This document shows, in pieces, positions 27,058-35,531 of a stretch of DNA of 64,000 nt. Position numbers and translations under genes: made by a program. The stretch spans positions 1 to 64,000 of the forward strand of contig JAVBTT010000021.1 in NCBI GenBank assembly GCA_031556035.1, read 5' to 3'. The notes beneath the pieces were generated by a model that worked only from the letters and a program-made list of their open reading frames with translations, had not been told where the DNA came from and made no database searches. The first letter of the stretch is position 1. Each line of letters opens with the position of its first letter. Source of the DNA: JAVBTT01 sp031556035 (GTDB taxonomy: Bacteria; Bacillota; Clostridia; Oscillospirales; UBA929).

Positions 27058-27939
27058 CTACTTATAGTAGTGGAGGAATATCTCCTCCAGGTCGGGCTCC
27101 TCTATCGTGAGGTCGTCCAGCGGGAGTATTCCGACCTTTTCTATAACCCTGTTGATATCTCCCCTGAACAGAAAGCTGGCTGAAAAGCCGTCCGACGTCA
27201 GGTCCGTCACCCCATCCCCGTCGAAAAAGCTCCTGGCGAACTGCTCTCTGGACGAAATATGGAATCGCTTGCAGTTGTCTTCGCGCAGCTCGCTGATCTT
27301 TTGCAGCTTTATCAGCCGGCCCTCCTTAAGTATGGCCACCCTGCCGCAGAGCCTCTGAACCTCGCTCAGAATGTGTGAGGAGAACAGTATGGTGGCTCCC
27401 CGGGCGTTTTCCTCCCGCAGCAGTTCAAAAAAGCTCTGCTGCATAAGCGGGTCGAGACCGCTCGTGGGCTCATCGAGTATGATTAGTTTAGGGGAGTGAA
27501 GCAGACCCTGGACAATCCCCACCTTTTTCTTGTTGCCGTAGGACAGATCCTCGATTTTGCGGGAAAGATCCAGCTCCAGCCTCCCGGACAGCTCCTTTAT
27601 GCGCGCTGAGCAGTCCTTTTTGTAGAAGCTGGCGGCGTATTTAAGCAGATCTATGACCTTCATTCCGTCGTAGTAAAACACCTCGGACGGCAGATAGCCC
27701 ACCTCTCTGGCTATGACGGGGGCCTCTTTAACGCAGTCCATGCCGAAAATTGAGGCGCTCCCCGAGGTCGGGAAAATCAGCGCGAGAAGGGTGCGTATCG
27801 TTGTAGACTTCCCCGCGCCGTTTGGCCCGATAAAGCCGAATATCTCGCCCTCCTCCACCGAAAAGCTGACATCCTCGATGCCCTTGAATTTGCCGTAGTA
27901 CTTCGTGAGCCCATTTATTTCGATTACGTTTGTGCCCAT
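27058..27939 (-). CDS. ABC transporter ATP-binding protein
   Basis: A 293-residue ATPase. Walker A is GFIGPNGAGKSTTIR (about 39-53). The signature is LSYGNKKKVGIVQGL, Walker B LIILDEPTSGLDP, and the switch histidine lies in SSHILSEVQRLC. The C-terminal extension after about residue 210 is normal for exporter ATPases. I use the ATG at 27939; the open frame reaches 28104 but runs through the promoter and operator. It heads the operon with the two permeases. Confidence 0.93.
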   Translation of the reverse strand: MGTNVIEINGLTKYYGKFKGIEDVSFSVEEGEIFGFIGPNGAGKSTTIRTLLALIFPTSGSASIFGMDCVKEAPVIAREVGYLPSEVFYYDGMKVIDLLKYAASFYKKDCSARIKELSGRLELDLSRKIEDLSYGNKKKVGIVQGLLHSPKLIILDEPTSGLDPLMQQSFFELLREENARGATILFSSHILSEVQRLCGRVAILKEGRLIKLQKISELREDNCKRFHISSREQFARSFFDGDGVTDLTSDGFSASFLFRGDINRVIEKVGILPLDDLTIEEPDLEEIFLHYYK

Positions 27940-27994
27940 GCCAAAGCAGCCCCCCTGTACGGTTTTTTTCGCGAGATTCTGTGGAGTTGTTTTG

Positions 27995-28023
27995 AGTATA
28001 GACCGGTTAGCTAATCCGGTCAA
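27995..28023 (-). promoter_or_regulatory. Sigma-A promoter of the ABC operon
   Basis: Minus-strand -35 TTGACC (28018-28023), 17-bp spacer, -10 TATACT (27995-28000). It lies about 55 bases before the ATPase start and has an operator-like dyad in the spacer. Confidence 0.75.
28001..28021. promoter_or_regulatory. Operator-like dyad in the promoter spacer
   Basis: GACCGG-TTAGCTAAT-CCGGTC has 6-bp arms around a TTAGCTAA centre that is itself palindromic. It occupies almost exactly the space between -35 and -10, where a bound repressor would block RNA polymerase. The shape resembles TetR-family operators, but no TetR gene is in this window. Confidence 0.6.
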
Positions 28024-28125
28024 TTGTGCAATATCACAAAAATATAAAGCGCTTTTGCTTTTTCGCTTTTGTTTTTTGTAAAAATATGATAGCATGAAAG
28101 GCACGGTCGGAGATATTAATGGATT

Positions 28126-28145
28126 AACAGGCGTAAACAGGCGTA
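28126..28145 (+). repeat. Tandem AACAGGCGTA repeat upstream of the DUF1538 gene
   Basis: Two exact 10-base copies stand head to tail. A similar GTTTACAGGCGTAAAC dyad lies at 32995-33010. Possibly protein-binding sites. Confidence 0.4.
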
Positions 28146-28214
28146 AAATTTGTATTCCTAACTTTTTTTATCTCGTCTGTCGGCGTGCAATAAAACATAT
28201 GCAGGGGTGTGATG

Positions 28215-29750
28215 ATGAATAAGAAGCTGAAGGAAAAAATCACAGAGGCATTCTCATCTGTACTGCCCATAACGCTGATAGTGCTGCTGCTCAGCGTATT
28301 CCTCTCCATGCCGATAGACACGATAGTGATGTTTCTGATGGGGGCGGCGCTGCTGATAATCGGCATGGGCTTTTTCTCGCTGGGGGCCGATATGTCCATG
28401 ATGCCCATGGGTGAGGGTATCGGGGGGGAGTTTACAAAGAGCAAAAAAATCTGGCTGATCGCGGCCCTCAGTTTTTTATTGGGTTTTGTAATCACGGTGG
28501 CTGAGCCGGATCTCCAGGTGCTGGCCGAGCAGGTGCCGTCCATAAGCAATATGGTGCTGATTGCGACTGTTGGTGTGGGCGTCGGCGTGTTCCTCGTGAT
28601 CGCCGTGCTGAGAATTCTGTTTAAGGTCAGGCTTTCGCATCTGTTCCTGGGCTTCTACGCCCTCATTTTGATTGTTTCAATATTTACACCCAACAATTTT
28701 GTTCCGGTGGCCTTTGACTCCGGCGGTGTTACCACCGGACCCATCACCGTACCGTTTATAATGGCGCTCGGCCTGGGCATTGCGTCCGTCAGAGGCGGAA
28801 AGGACTCTCATGACGACAGCTTTGGACTCGTTGCGCTGTGCTCAATCGGACCCATTCTGGCCGTCATGATCCTCGGGATGATTTACAACCCCCAGGAGGC
28901 GGGGTATACAAAAGTGCTGCTTCCGGAGGTGCACACCACGCGGGACGTCGTCAGGGAGTTCGCCGTCGCGCTGCCGGACTTTCTCAAAGAAGTTCTGGTG
29001 GCGTTGGTGCCGATCGTGATCTTTTTCATCGGTTCGCAGATAATAACGAGAAAATACAGGAGACGCCAGCTCGCCCGCATGTCAATGGGCTTCCTGTACA
29101 CCCTTATTGGGCTGGTGCTGTTTTTAACCGGCGTCAACGTCGGTTTTATCCCGGTGGGAAACCTGATAGGCTCCGAGATAGCCGCATCGCAGTATAAATG
29201 GCTGCTCCTCCCCATAGGTATGGTAGTCGGCTACTTTATCGTTGTAGCCGAGCCCGCCGTTCATGTTTTAAACAAGCAAGTCGAGGAGGTTACAGGCGGA
29301 ACCATTTCAAAATCGGCGATGAACACCTCGCTTTCAATAGGAGTGGCGATCTCGCTCGCGCTTGCCATGATAAGGGTTCTGACGGGGATATCGATATACT
29401 GGATGCTGATCCCCGGCTACGCAATAGCTCTGGGGCTCACATTTGCCGTTCCCAGGATATTTACTGGCATAGCCTTTGATTCCGGCGGGGTGGTCAGCGG
29501 TCCCATGACCTCCACATTCCTGCTGCCCTTCGCCATAGGCGCGTGCGAAGCGTCCGGAGGAAACGTGCTGACCGACGCGTTCGGTATTGTGGCCATGGTG
29601 GCAATGACTCCGCTTATAACCATTCAGATAATGGGACTTATCTACAAGCTCAAGCTCAAAAAGGCTGAGGAGGCGGAGATTGTTGAGACTGGGGAGCTTG
29701 AGGGCCCAGAAGAGATAATCGAGTATGAGGAGGATATTACGAATGACTAG
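28215..29750 (+). CDS. DUF1538 integral membrane protein
   Basis: About 511 residues with 12 or more membrane helices. It is an internal duplication: FDSGGVTTGPITVPF (about 172-186) in the first half and FDSGGVVSGPMTSTF (about 422-436) in the second share a motif FDSGGVxxGPxTxxF. Paired VAEPDLQVLAEQV and VAEPAVHVLNKQV segments repeat likewise, so it has two homologous halves, as in transport proteins. AGGGG is eight bases before ATG 28215; a GTG at 28209 is also in frame. It overlaps the next gene by eight bases. The transported substrate is not known. Confidence 0.85.
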   Translation: MNKKLKEKITEAFSSVLPITLIVLLLSVFLSMPIDTIVMFLMGAALLIIGMGFFSLGADMSMMPMGEGIGGEFTKSKKIWLIAALSFLLGFVITVAEPDLQVLAEQVPSISNMVLIATVGVGVGVFLVIAVLRILFKVRLSHLFLGFYALILIVSIFTPNNFVPVAFDSGGVTTGPITVPFIMALGLGIASVRGGKDSHDDSFGLVALCSIGPILAVMILGMIYNPQEAGYTKVLLPEVHTTRDVVREFAVALPDFLKEVLVALVPIVIFFIGSQIITRKYRRRQLARMSMGFLYTLIGLVLFLTGVNVGFIPVGNLIGSEIAASQYKWLLLPIGMVVGYFIVVAEPAVHVLNKQVEEVTGGTISKSAMNTSLSIGVAISLALAMIRVLTGISIYWMLIPGYAIALGLTFAVPRIFTGIAFDSGGVVSGPMTSTFLLPFAIGACEASGGNVLTDAFGIVAMVAMTPLITIQIMGLIYKLKLKKAEEAEIVETGELEGPEEIIEYEEDITND

Positions 29751-30447
29751 CCACGCAAGGCAGATGATAAAGCTGCTGGCTGTTATCGTTGACAGAGATA
29801 AAGTAAAGCAGGCTGCGGGCGTATTTCGGGCTATGCATGTCCATTTCACCCTTTCCCTTTTGGCGAGGGGTACCGCGAATTCCGAGGTCATGGATTTTCT
29901 GGGGCTTGGCTCCGTAGACAAGGCCGTGCTCATATCGCTTGAACCGGATTTCAAGGCCAAACACATGATAGAGGTGCTGCACGACGTTCTGGAGCTTAAA
30001 AATCCCGGCAAGGGGATAGCGTTTACCCTGCCGCTGTCCGGGGTTTGCGCCCCGATGCCGCACCTGATGGACGACGAGGACCGCGAGAGGATACAAAACG
30101 AGGTGGAAAGACAAGTGGAAAATATACGCCATGAAATAAAGCACGATTTGATTGTCGCCGTCGTCAACGAAGGATACTCGGACGACGTGATGGACGCCGC
30201 AAAGTCCGCCGGAGCCACCGGGGGTACAATGCTTCTGGCCAGACGCGTCGGTGTTGAGGACGCCGTGAAGTTTTTCGGCGTTGAGCTCCAGGCCGAGAAA
30301 GAGATAATTGCGATGCTTGTGTCAAGGGACGTGAAACGTGAAATTATGCAGAAGGTGAATAACGTCTGCGGTATGAGAACCGAGGCCAGAGGCATGATTT
30401 TTTCGTTGCCGGTCGACACAATAGTCGGTCTCAGCGAGGAAGGGTGA
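29743..30447 (+). CDS. Tandem PII-like signalling protein paired with DUF1538
   Basis: About 234 residues with two PII-like ferredoxin-fold repeats. The first (about 5-105) contains LLAVIVDRDKVKQAAGVF and TANSEVMDFLGLGSVDKAV. The second (about 128-232) contains HDLIVAVVNEGYSDDVMDAA and LLARRVGVEDAVKFFG. GAGGAGG sits ten bases before ATG 29743, inside the end of the DUF1538 gene. PII proteins control transporters by binding them according to adenylate and 2-oxoglutarate state. By analogy this one likely gates the DUF1538 protein, but neither ligand nor target is shown. Confidence 0.75.
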   Translation: MTSHARQMIKLLAVIVDRDKVKQAAGVFRAMHVHFTLSLLARGTANSEVMDFLGLGSVDKAVLISLEPDFKAKHMIEVLHDVLELKNPGKGIAFTLPLSGVCAPMPHLMDDEDRERIQNEVERQVENIRHEIKHDLIVAVVNEGYSDDVMDAAKSAGATGGTMLLARRVGVEDAVKFFGVELQAEKEIIAMLVSRDVKREIMQKVNNVCGMRTEARGMIFSLPVDTIVGLSEEG

Positions 30448-30582
30448 GTCAGACCTGTTTTCCACTCTGCTTCGGCAAATTTCCTTGCCATAAACCAATT
30501 ATGCCTGCGAAAATTTGTCTTGCAGAACGAAAAAATATCTCGCTCTTGTGCATATGGCTAATTATCGAACACACCCTAGTAT

Positions 30583-30627
30583 CAAACAAGCGGCCCCGTA
30601 TACACAGCATACGGGGCCGCTTGTTTG
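30583..30627. terminator. Bidirectional terminator between convergent genes
   Basis: A 19-bp perfect stem (30583-30601 with 30609-30627) has a 7-nt loop and T-rich ends on both strands (TTGTTTG each way). It separates the PII-like gene from the SPFH gene. Confidence 0.9.
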
Positions 30628-30637
30628 TATGGTTTGC

Positions 30638-31531
30638 TTACTTAACCTCTGTGAGCGTTTCCTTGATGCCGGAGGCGAGGCCGGCAAGCGACTGTATCTC
30701 GGAGGGGATGATGATCTTCGTAGCTTTGCCATCCGCCGCCTTGGCGAAGGCCTCAAGCGCTTTGATTTTCAGAACGGATTCGGCGGCGTCCGCTTGATTC
30801 AGAAGCTTGATCGAGTCGGCAAGAGCCTGCTGCACCTTCATTATAGCCTGCGCCTCGCCCTCGGACTCGAGTATCTTCGTCTGCTTGACCGCGTCCGCGC
30901 GGAGTATCGCGGCCTGCTTTTCACCTTCAGCGACAAGGATCTGGGAGGCTTTTTCTCCCTCGGCCTTCAGAATCGCCTGGCGGCGCTCGCGCTCGGCCTT
31001 CATCTGCTTCTCCATGGCGTCCTGAATCTCACGGGGCGGTATGATGCTCTTGAGTTCGACGCGGTTAACCTTGATCCCCCACGGGTCGGTCGCCTCGTCC
31101 AGAATGGTGCGCATCTGGCTGTTGATGACGTCGCGGGAGGTGAGCGTCTGGTCTAGCTCCAGATCGCCGACAATGTTACGCAGGGTGGTGGCGGTGAGGT
31201 TTTCGATGGCGTCCATCGGATGCTCAACGCCGTAGGTATACAGTTTGGAATCGGTGATTTGGAAATATATGACCGTGTCAATCTGCATAGTGACGTTGTC
31301 CTTGGTGATGACGGGCTGCGGCGGGAAGTCCACGACCTGCTCCTTGAGGCTCACCACCTTGGATACCCTTTCAATAAAGGGTATCTTCAGGTGAAGGCCA
31401 GTGTCCCAGGTTGTGCTGTAGACGCCCAGCCGCTCGATAACATAGGCGCGGGCCTGCTTGACGACTTTGATGTTGGAAGCGATCAGGATAATGACTACAA
31501 GCGCTACTATTCCCCAGATTATGTACGGCAT
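30638..31531 (-). CDS. SPFH/Band 7 membrane protein (stomatin/QmcA-like)
   Basis: A 297-residue protein. One N-terminal helix (3-20) anchors it. The SPFH domain follows with YVIERLGVYSTTWDTGLHLKIPF, DNVTMQIDTVIYFQI and DPWGIKVNRVELKSI. A long Ala/Glu/Lys-rich coiled coil at about 185-260 precedes the C-terminus. It belongs to the bacterial group that pairs with NfeD proteins and organises membrane protein assemblies. The NfeD gene lies 13 bases upstream in the same operon. Confidence 0.92.
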   Translation of the reverse strand: MPYIIWGIVALVVIILIASNIKVVKQARAYVIERLGVYSTTWDTGLHLKIPFIERVSKVVSLKEQVVDFPPQPVITKDNVTMQIDTVIYFQITDSKLYTYGVEHPMDAIENLTATTLRNIVGDLELDQTLTSRDVINSQMRTILDEATDPWGIKVNRVELKSIIPPREIQDAMEKQMKAERERRQAILKAEGEKASQILVAEGEKQAAILRADAVKQTKILESEGEAQAIMKVQQALADSIKLLNQADAAESVLKIKALEAFAKAADGKATKIIIPSEIQSLAGLASGIKETLTEVK

Positions 31532-31544
31532 TGACTCAACCTCC

Positions 31545-32003
31545 CTATACTTTAGCGGCGGGACGTTCCGCCGGTTCGACTATGAGCTTAACTCCCTCAA
31601 TGCGGAGCACCTTAACGTGCGCACCCTCCGGAATGGCTACGCTGTCCGAGCTGCTGCGCGCTGTCCAGGTCTTTCCGTAGACATAAACAGCGCCGGTGGC
31701 GTCCTCGTTGGAGATGGGTTCGATGACCTTGCCTGTCTTGCCGATGTTGATGTCCGCGTTGGTGCCGACCTTTCTGGCCTTGAGCATGCGCTGGGCGAAG
31801 GGCCTGAGCCCGGCGAGAGTGGCGCCGGACAGCAGCAGGAACACCGTGACCTGCGCCCAGTAGAGCTCGGGCGCGATACAGGCCGCGATAAGCGCCCCGA
31901 GAGACCCGGCGGCAAACCATATGGAGTACAACCCCATGGTGAGACCCTCTATAATCAGAAAGGCCACGAACGCGATTAGCCAGACTATCTGCATTAGTTC
32001 CAT
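31545..32003 (-). CDS. NfeD family protein
   Basis: A short NfeD of 152 residues. Membrane helices cover about 1-70, starting MELMQIVWLIAFVAFLIIEGLT, and an OB-fold C-terminus has GKTGKVIEPISNEDATGAVYVYGKTWTARS. ATG 32003 has GAAAGGGCG ahead. The upstream part of the open frame is Arg-rich and unlike the family. It is coupled to the SPFH gene. Confidence 0.88.
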   Translation of the reverse strand: MELMQIVWLIAFVAFLIIEGLTMGLYSIWFAAGSLGALIAACIAPELYWAQVTVFLLLSGATLAGLRPFAQRMLKARKVGTNADINIGKTGKVIEPISNEDATGAVYVYGKTWTARSSSDSVAIPEGAHVKVLRIEGVKLIVEPAERPAAKV

Positions 32004-32155
32004 TGTAGATCGCCCTTTCCGCCGCCGCCGTCGCGGCACAAGCCATATACCGCCCCCCGGCCGGATTGGGACGGCTCTTACAATAATACTATAACACATT
32101 TGTTGAAAAAAGAAAAGGGCTTTGGGTAAATTATTTTTACGTTTGTTATTGAATA

Positions 32156-32914
32156 CTATTTACTATTGTTTTCCTGATCCTCTGCGCAGCCTGTCTGCCG
32201 CCGCCGCTCGTCAATCATGGAGTGGAGCGCGTCCAGCGCGTCGGACAGCCCTCCGACCCGGTCGATCAGCCCGAGCCCGACCGCCTCCTCGCCATATATG
32301 ACACTGCCGACGTCCCCGGCGAGCTCACCGGTGCGCAGCATCAGCTCCTTGAATTTATCCTCGCTGACCCGGCTGTTGCTGACGACGAATCTGACTATGC
32401 GCTCCTGGATTTTCTCGAAATATGCGAAGGTCTGGGGCACGCCAATGACGACCCCGTTGAGCCTGACCGGGTGTATGGTCATAGCCGCCGACGGCGCAAT
32501 CATGGAAACCTTGGCTGAGACGCCCAGAGGGACGCCGATCGAATGCCCGCCGCCCAGCACGAGTGATACGGTTGGCTTGCGCATACCGCAGATCAGTTCG
32601 GCAATGGCGAGTCCGGCCTCAATGTCTCCGCCGACCGTGTTTATCAGTATCAGCAGACCGTCGATGTCCTCGGCCTCCTCTATGGCGGCCAGCTGCGGGC
32701 ACACATGCTCGTACTTGGTGGTCTTGTTGTTAGAGGGCAGAAGCTGGTGGCCCTCAATCTGCCCGACGATGGTTAAACAGTGAATGGAATATTTCTTACT
32801 GCGGGCTGTTGTAGAGCCCATCTGCACTATCTCGTTGAGACGCTCGCGGTTTTCCCCTGCCTCGCCGTCCAGCCTGTCCTCCTGGTTGAGATGATCTTCT
32901 CTGTCGATATCCAT
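32156..32914 (-). CDS. tepA: ClpP-class protease TepA (translocation-enhancing protein)
   Basis: A 252-residue member of the crotonase/ClpP clan, without a signal peptide or membrane helix. DGLLILINTVGGDIEAGLAIAELI and LVLGGGHSIGVPLGVSA (nucleophile Ser in GHSIG) are followed by IAPSAAMTIHPV (catalytic His), matching ClpP order. Bacillus TepA supports protein export and is cytosolic or membrane-associated. It sits 152 bases upstream of nfeD and may share their membrane-quality role. The N-terminal 40 residues are acidic and low in complexity. Confidence 0.87.
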   Translation of the reverse strand: MDIDREDHLNQEDRLDGEAGENRERLNEIVQMGSTTARSKKYSIHCLTIVGQIEGHQLLPSNNKTTKYEHVCPQLAAIEEAEDIDGLLILINTVGGDIEAGLAIAELICGMRKPTVSLVLGGGHSIGVPLGVSAKVSMIAPSAAMTIHPVRLNGVVIGVPQTFAYFEKIQERIVRFVVSNSRVSEDKFKELMLRTGELAGDVGSVIYGEEAVGLGLIDRVGGLSDALDALHSMIDERRRQTGCAEDQENNSK

Positions 32915-32994
32915 AGAACTTCTCCTTTGAAAATATATTACGCAGTATGCCCGGTTATCCCTGAGTAAATCCGGGGGATATAAGACTTAAATTG

Positions 32995-33010
32995 GTTTAC
33001 AGGCGTAAAC
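32995..33010. promoter_or_regulatory. GTTTAC-AGGC-GTAAAC dyad
   Basis: Six-bp inverted arms around AGGC in the tepA/lipoprotein divergent region. The same AGGCGTAAAC core occurs twice in tandem near 28130. It could be an operator; the regulator is unknown. Confidence 0.4.
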
Positions 33011-33120
33011 TGCTTTGGCGCTCAGTAGTGTTTGAAATAATTTAATATTTTTGTAATATATTTTATTTACCCGAGGTTTATATAAGCAGAAGGAGTATTA
33101 AAAACATATTGGAGTGAGGA

Positions 33121-34116
33121 ATGATGAAACTCAGACTTCTTGGATTGCTGTGCCTGATTTTGGCGCTTCTGTCGTTTGCCGCATGCTCCGCGAAAAATAA
33201 TACGCCGGCGTCTGCTCCTTCGCCTATGCCGTCCGCCGCTCCCTATGAGTATGGCGAATCGGACGGCAAATACCTTGATTTGGAGAGATCAGGCGTCAGG
33301 GAGGAGGCGCAAGCGGTCGACATGGAGCCTGACCCGCTGCGTAAAATAATATGGACAGGAGAAGCGGTTGTCGAAACCCAGGATTATGAAAGCGATTATG
33401 AGGAGTTTCAGCTTTTGATATCCGAGTGCGGTGGATATATTCAGTCCTCGTCGGTGACCGGGGGAGGCATCCTGCGTTCCGGGGAGCGCAGGATGCGCAG
33501 CGCCAGGCTGACGGTCAGGGTGCCGTCTGAAAACTTCAGCCTGTTTATGGGGGGCGCGGGGCGGATCGGGACGCTCATATCCTCAGGCACCGACTCAAGC
33601 GATGTGACCGACGATTATTTCGACATGGAATCGCGGCTCAAGGTGCTCCGCGTAAAGGAGCAGCGGCTTATTGAGATGATCTCGAGGGAGGGGACGCTTG
33701 AGGATCTGCTGAAGCTGGAACAAGAGCTGTCGGAGACGCTGTACGAAATTGAATCCCTGACAGGCAAGCTCAGAAAATACGACGGCCTTATAAGCTATGG
33801 CACGGTTACGCTGTACCTCAACGAGGTGAGCTCGGAAAGCACCGTGCCCGCCGATACGGGAGTAATGACCAGACTGTCGTACAGCTTTGACAAAAGCCTG
33901 TTGGGCTTGGTATCGTTTTTAACCTCGTTGTTTGTCTTCATTGTTGGAAATTCCCCTGCAATAGTTTTTGTACTGCTGCTGGCGTTTGGAGCGTTTATGA
34001 CTGTCAGGGCGCTCCGCCGCAGGAGGCTAAGGAAAAATATGCTTATAGAGGATATAACGGAAAAAAATGTCGACCCGGAGGGAGCGAAGGCTCCGCCGCC
34101 GGATCGTGAGGAATAA
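33121..34116 (+). CDS. DUF4349 lipoprotein with C-terminal membrane helix
   Basis: 331 residues. A lipobox LSFAAC (modified Cys22) follows a hydrophobic signal. The middle (about 75-240) is the DUF4349 domain with WTGEAVVETQDYESDYEEF and a coiled-coil region of SRLKVLRVKEQRLIEMISREG and LEQELSETLYEIESLTGKL. SYSFDKSLLGLVSFLTSLFV starts a C-terminal membrane helix, and the last 40 residues are basic. Function is unknown. Confidence 0.82.
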   Translation: MMKLRLLGLLCLILALLSFAACSAKNNTPASAPSPMPSAAPYEYGESDGKYLDLERSGVREEAQAVDMEPDPLRKIIWTGEAVVETQDYESDYEEFQLLISECGGYIQSSSVTGGGILRSGERRMRSARLTVRVPSENFSLFMGGAGRIGTLISSGTDSSDVTDDYFDMESRLKVLRVKEQRLIEMISREGTLEDLLKLEQELSETLYEIESLTGKLRKYDGLISYGTVTLYLNEVSSESTVPADTGVMTRLSYSFDKSLLGLVSFLTSLFVFIVGNSPAIVFVLLLAFGAFMTVRALRRRRLRKNMLIEDITEKNVDPEGAKAPPPDREE

Positions 34117-34125
34117 ACGCAAAAG

Positions 34126-34148
34126 GGCCGGCGGACTATCCGCCGGCC
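34126..34148. terminator. Bidirectional terminator
   Basis: GGCCGGCGGA-CTA-TCCGCCGGCC with ATTTTTT shortly downstream on the plus strand. It ends the DUF4349 gene and the convergent NlpC/P60 gene. Confidence 0.85.
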
Positions 34149-34166
34149 GATAATATTGTTCATTTT

Positions 34167-35129
34167 TTATGATACAATCCTGCGGGCTCCCACATAAACC
34201 TTCGTATAATACTTATCGCTGAGGTCGGATATCTTGACCATGCGCGAGGAGGAGCCGGAGGAGGCGTGTATGAACTGGCCCGAGCCTATGTACATCCCCA
34301 CGTGACTGGCGGCGGCCTTGCTGATTGAGGTGTCGCGGAAGAAAACCAGATCGCCCGCCACAAGCTCGCTTTTATCTATCTTGGTGCCGTTGCCGAGCTG
34401 CCCGGCGGCGCTTCGGTTGAGGGAGTATCCAAAATTCTTATATACGTATGAAGTGAGCCCGGAGCAGTCGAATGTCTTGCCGTTCATGCTGCCGTACACG
34501 TACTTGCAGCCGAGGAATGTCTTGGCGTAGTCAACCAGCTGCTGACGAAGGGTCTGCACGTCTGAGGAAGCGACTTCCACGGAGGCTGCGACGACAGTCT
34601 CGCCGGAATCCTGCTCAATCACGATGTCTATGAATTCGGTGTTTATGTACCCGGTGGTTTCTTCATATATTGCCTTGTACCAGTCTCCGCTGACACTCAG
34701 CACTTCTATACAAGTCCCTTTTTGCAGATCAGTTATTATATTGTCGCTTGAGGAGGCGTCCGGGGAGGTTCTGAAACGAACGTTGCTGCCGGTCACCTTG
34801 CCCCCGACTGACGAATCCTCATCCTCTTTGGTGGCTTCTATGTATTGAGCCGACATATAGCCTGTATTGCCGTCATATGTGACGCTAAACCATTCTCCGT
34901 CTTTATTTTTAACCGACGCGCCCATTATGAGGACAACATCGCCCGTATTAGCCTTGTTAAGTATTTTGGCGGACAGCGAGGCCTCGGCTCTGAGTCTGAG
35001 GTTGTTTGTCTTTACAACACCTGTTTTTAACGCGGTCTCTTCCGGTGAGGCGGACGCCATCAACGGGATGGTGATCACTATGGCGAGCAGTATTGCGCAC
35101 ATGCGCCTGAGAATGGGGAATCTGTGCAT
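34167..35129 (-). CDS. Secreted SH3-NlpC/P60 peptidoglycan hydrolase
   Basis: About 320 residues. A signal peptide starts MHRFPILRRMCAILLAIV. Two bacterial SH3 domains lie at about 37-100 and 110-175 (NNLRLRAEAS and SNVRFRTSPD starts). The NlpC/P60 domain (about 200-320) has FDCSGLTSYVYKNFG (catalytic Cys), SHVGMYIGSGQFIHASS (His) and VGARRIVS at the end. It cleaves peptide stems in the wall. GGAGGA sits before the ATG at 35129; the earlier frame is Arg/Lys-rich and unlike a signal. Confidence 0.92.
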   Translation of the reverse strand: MHRFPILRRMCAILLAIVITIPLMASASPEETALKTGVVKTNNLRLRAEASLSAKILNKANTGDVVLIMGASVKNKDGEWFSVTYDGNTGYMSAQYIEATKEDEDSSVGGKVTGSNVRFRTSPDASSSDNIITDLQKGTCIEVLSVSGDWYKAIYEETTGYINTEFIDIVIEQDSGETVVAASVEVASSDVQTLRQQLVDYAKTFLGCKYVYGSMNGKTFDCSGLTSYVYKNFGYSLNRSAAGQLGNGTKIDKSELVAGDLVFFRDTSISKAAASHVGMYIGSGQFIHASSGSSSRMVKISDLSDKYYTKVYVGARRIVS

Positions 35130-35163
35130 AAGAAATGTCCTCCGGTTAGTTAAAATTCTGACG

Positions 35164-35463
35164 TCACTTCGAGGCCAATGCCCGTTCAAGCCATACGGCG
35201 GCGATGTCCATTGCCGCGTAAAGCCCGTCTTTTTCGCTTTTCTTGACAATCCTGTCCCTGCTCTTCAGATCAGGGTCGGTGAGCTGGAGCTGCACCGATA
35301 CGCGGTTGGCGACATCCATGTCTCCAACCTTTGTTGAGTCAAGAATCTGAAGCATGATGATGTATTTTTCCGACATGCTTCCATAGTAGATAAGGCTGTC
35401 CTTGCGCATGAGCGGCCTGCCCTTGTACTGAAGAATCTCGTTTTTCTTTTTTGTTACACTCAT
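35164..35463 (-). CDS. Conserved 99-residue protein of unknown function
   Basis: A small soluble protein that starts MSVTKKKNEILQYKGRPLMRK and ends in a helical AAMDIAAVWLERALASK. The centre has YGSMSEKYIIMLQIL and VSVQLQLTD. I recall similar short proteins in Clostridia but no assigned function. Its own strong promoter lies 40-68 bases upstream, so it is probably well expressed. The NlpC/P60 gene follows 34 bases later in the same direction. Confidence 0.7.
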   Translation of the reverse strand: MSVTKKKNEILQYKGRPLMRKDSLIYYGSMSEKYIIMLQILDSTKVGDMDVANRVSVQLQLTDPDLKSRDRIVKKSEKDGLYAAMDIAAVWLERALASK

Positions 35464-35502
35464 GTAAACACCTCGAAGAATCAGTTACCCTTTTGTAACC
35501 GA

Positions 35503-35531
35503 ATTGTAACACATATTACCCCAGTTGTCAA
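35503..35531 (-). promoter_or_regulatory. Strong sigma-A promoter of the 99-residue gene
   Basis: Minus-strand -35 TTGACA (35526-35531), exact 17-bp spacer, -10 TACAAT (35503-35508). The -35 overlaps the last codons of the aldo/keto reductase gene. A GTTAC-..-GTAAC inverted repeat sits at the expected transcript start. Confidence 0.8.
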
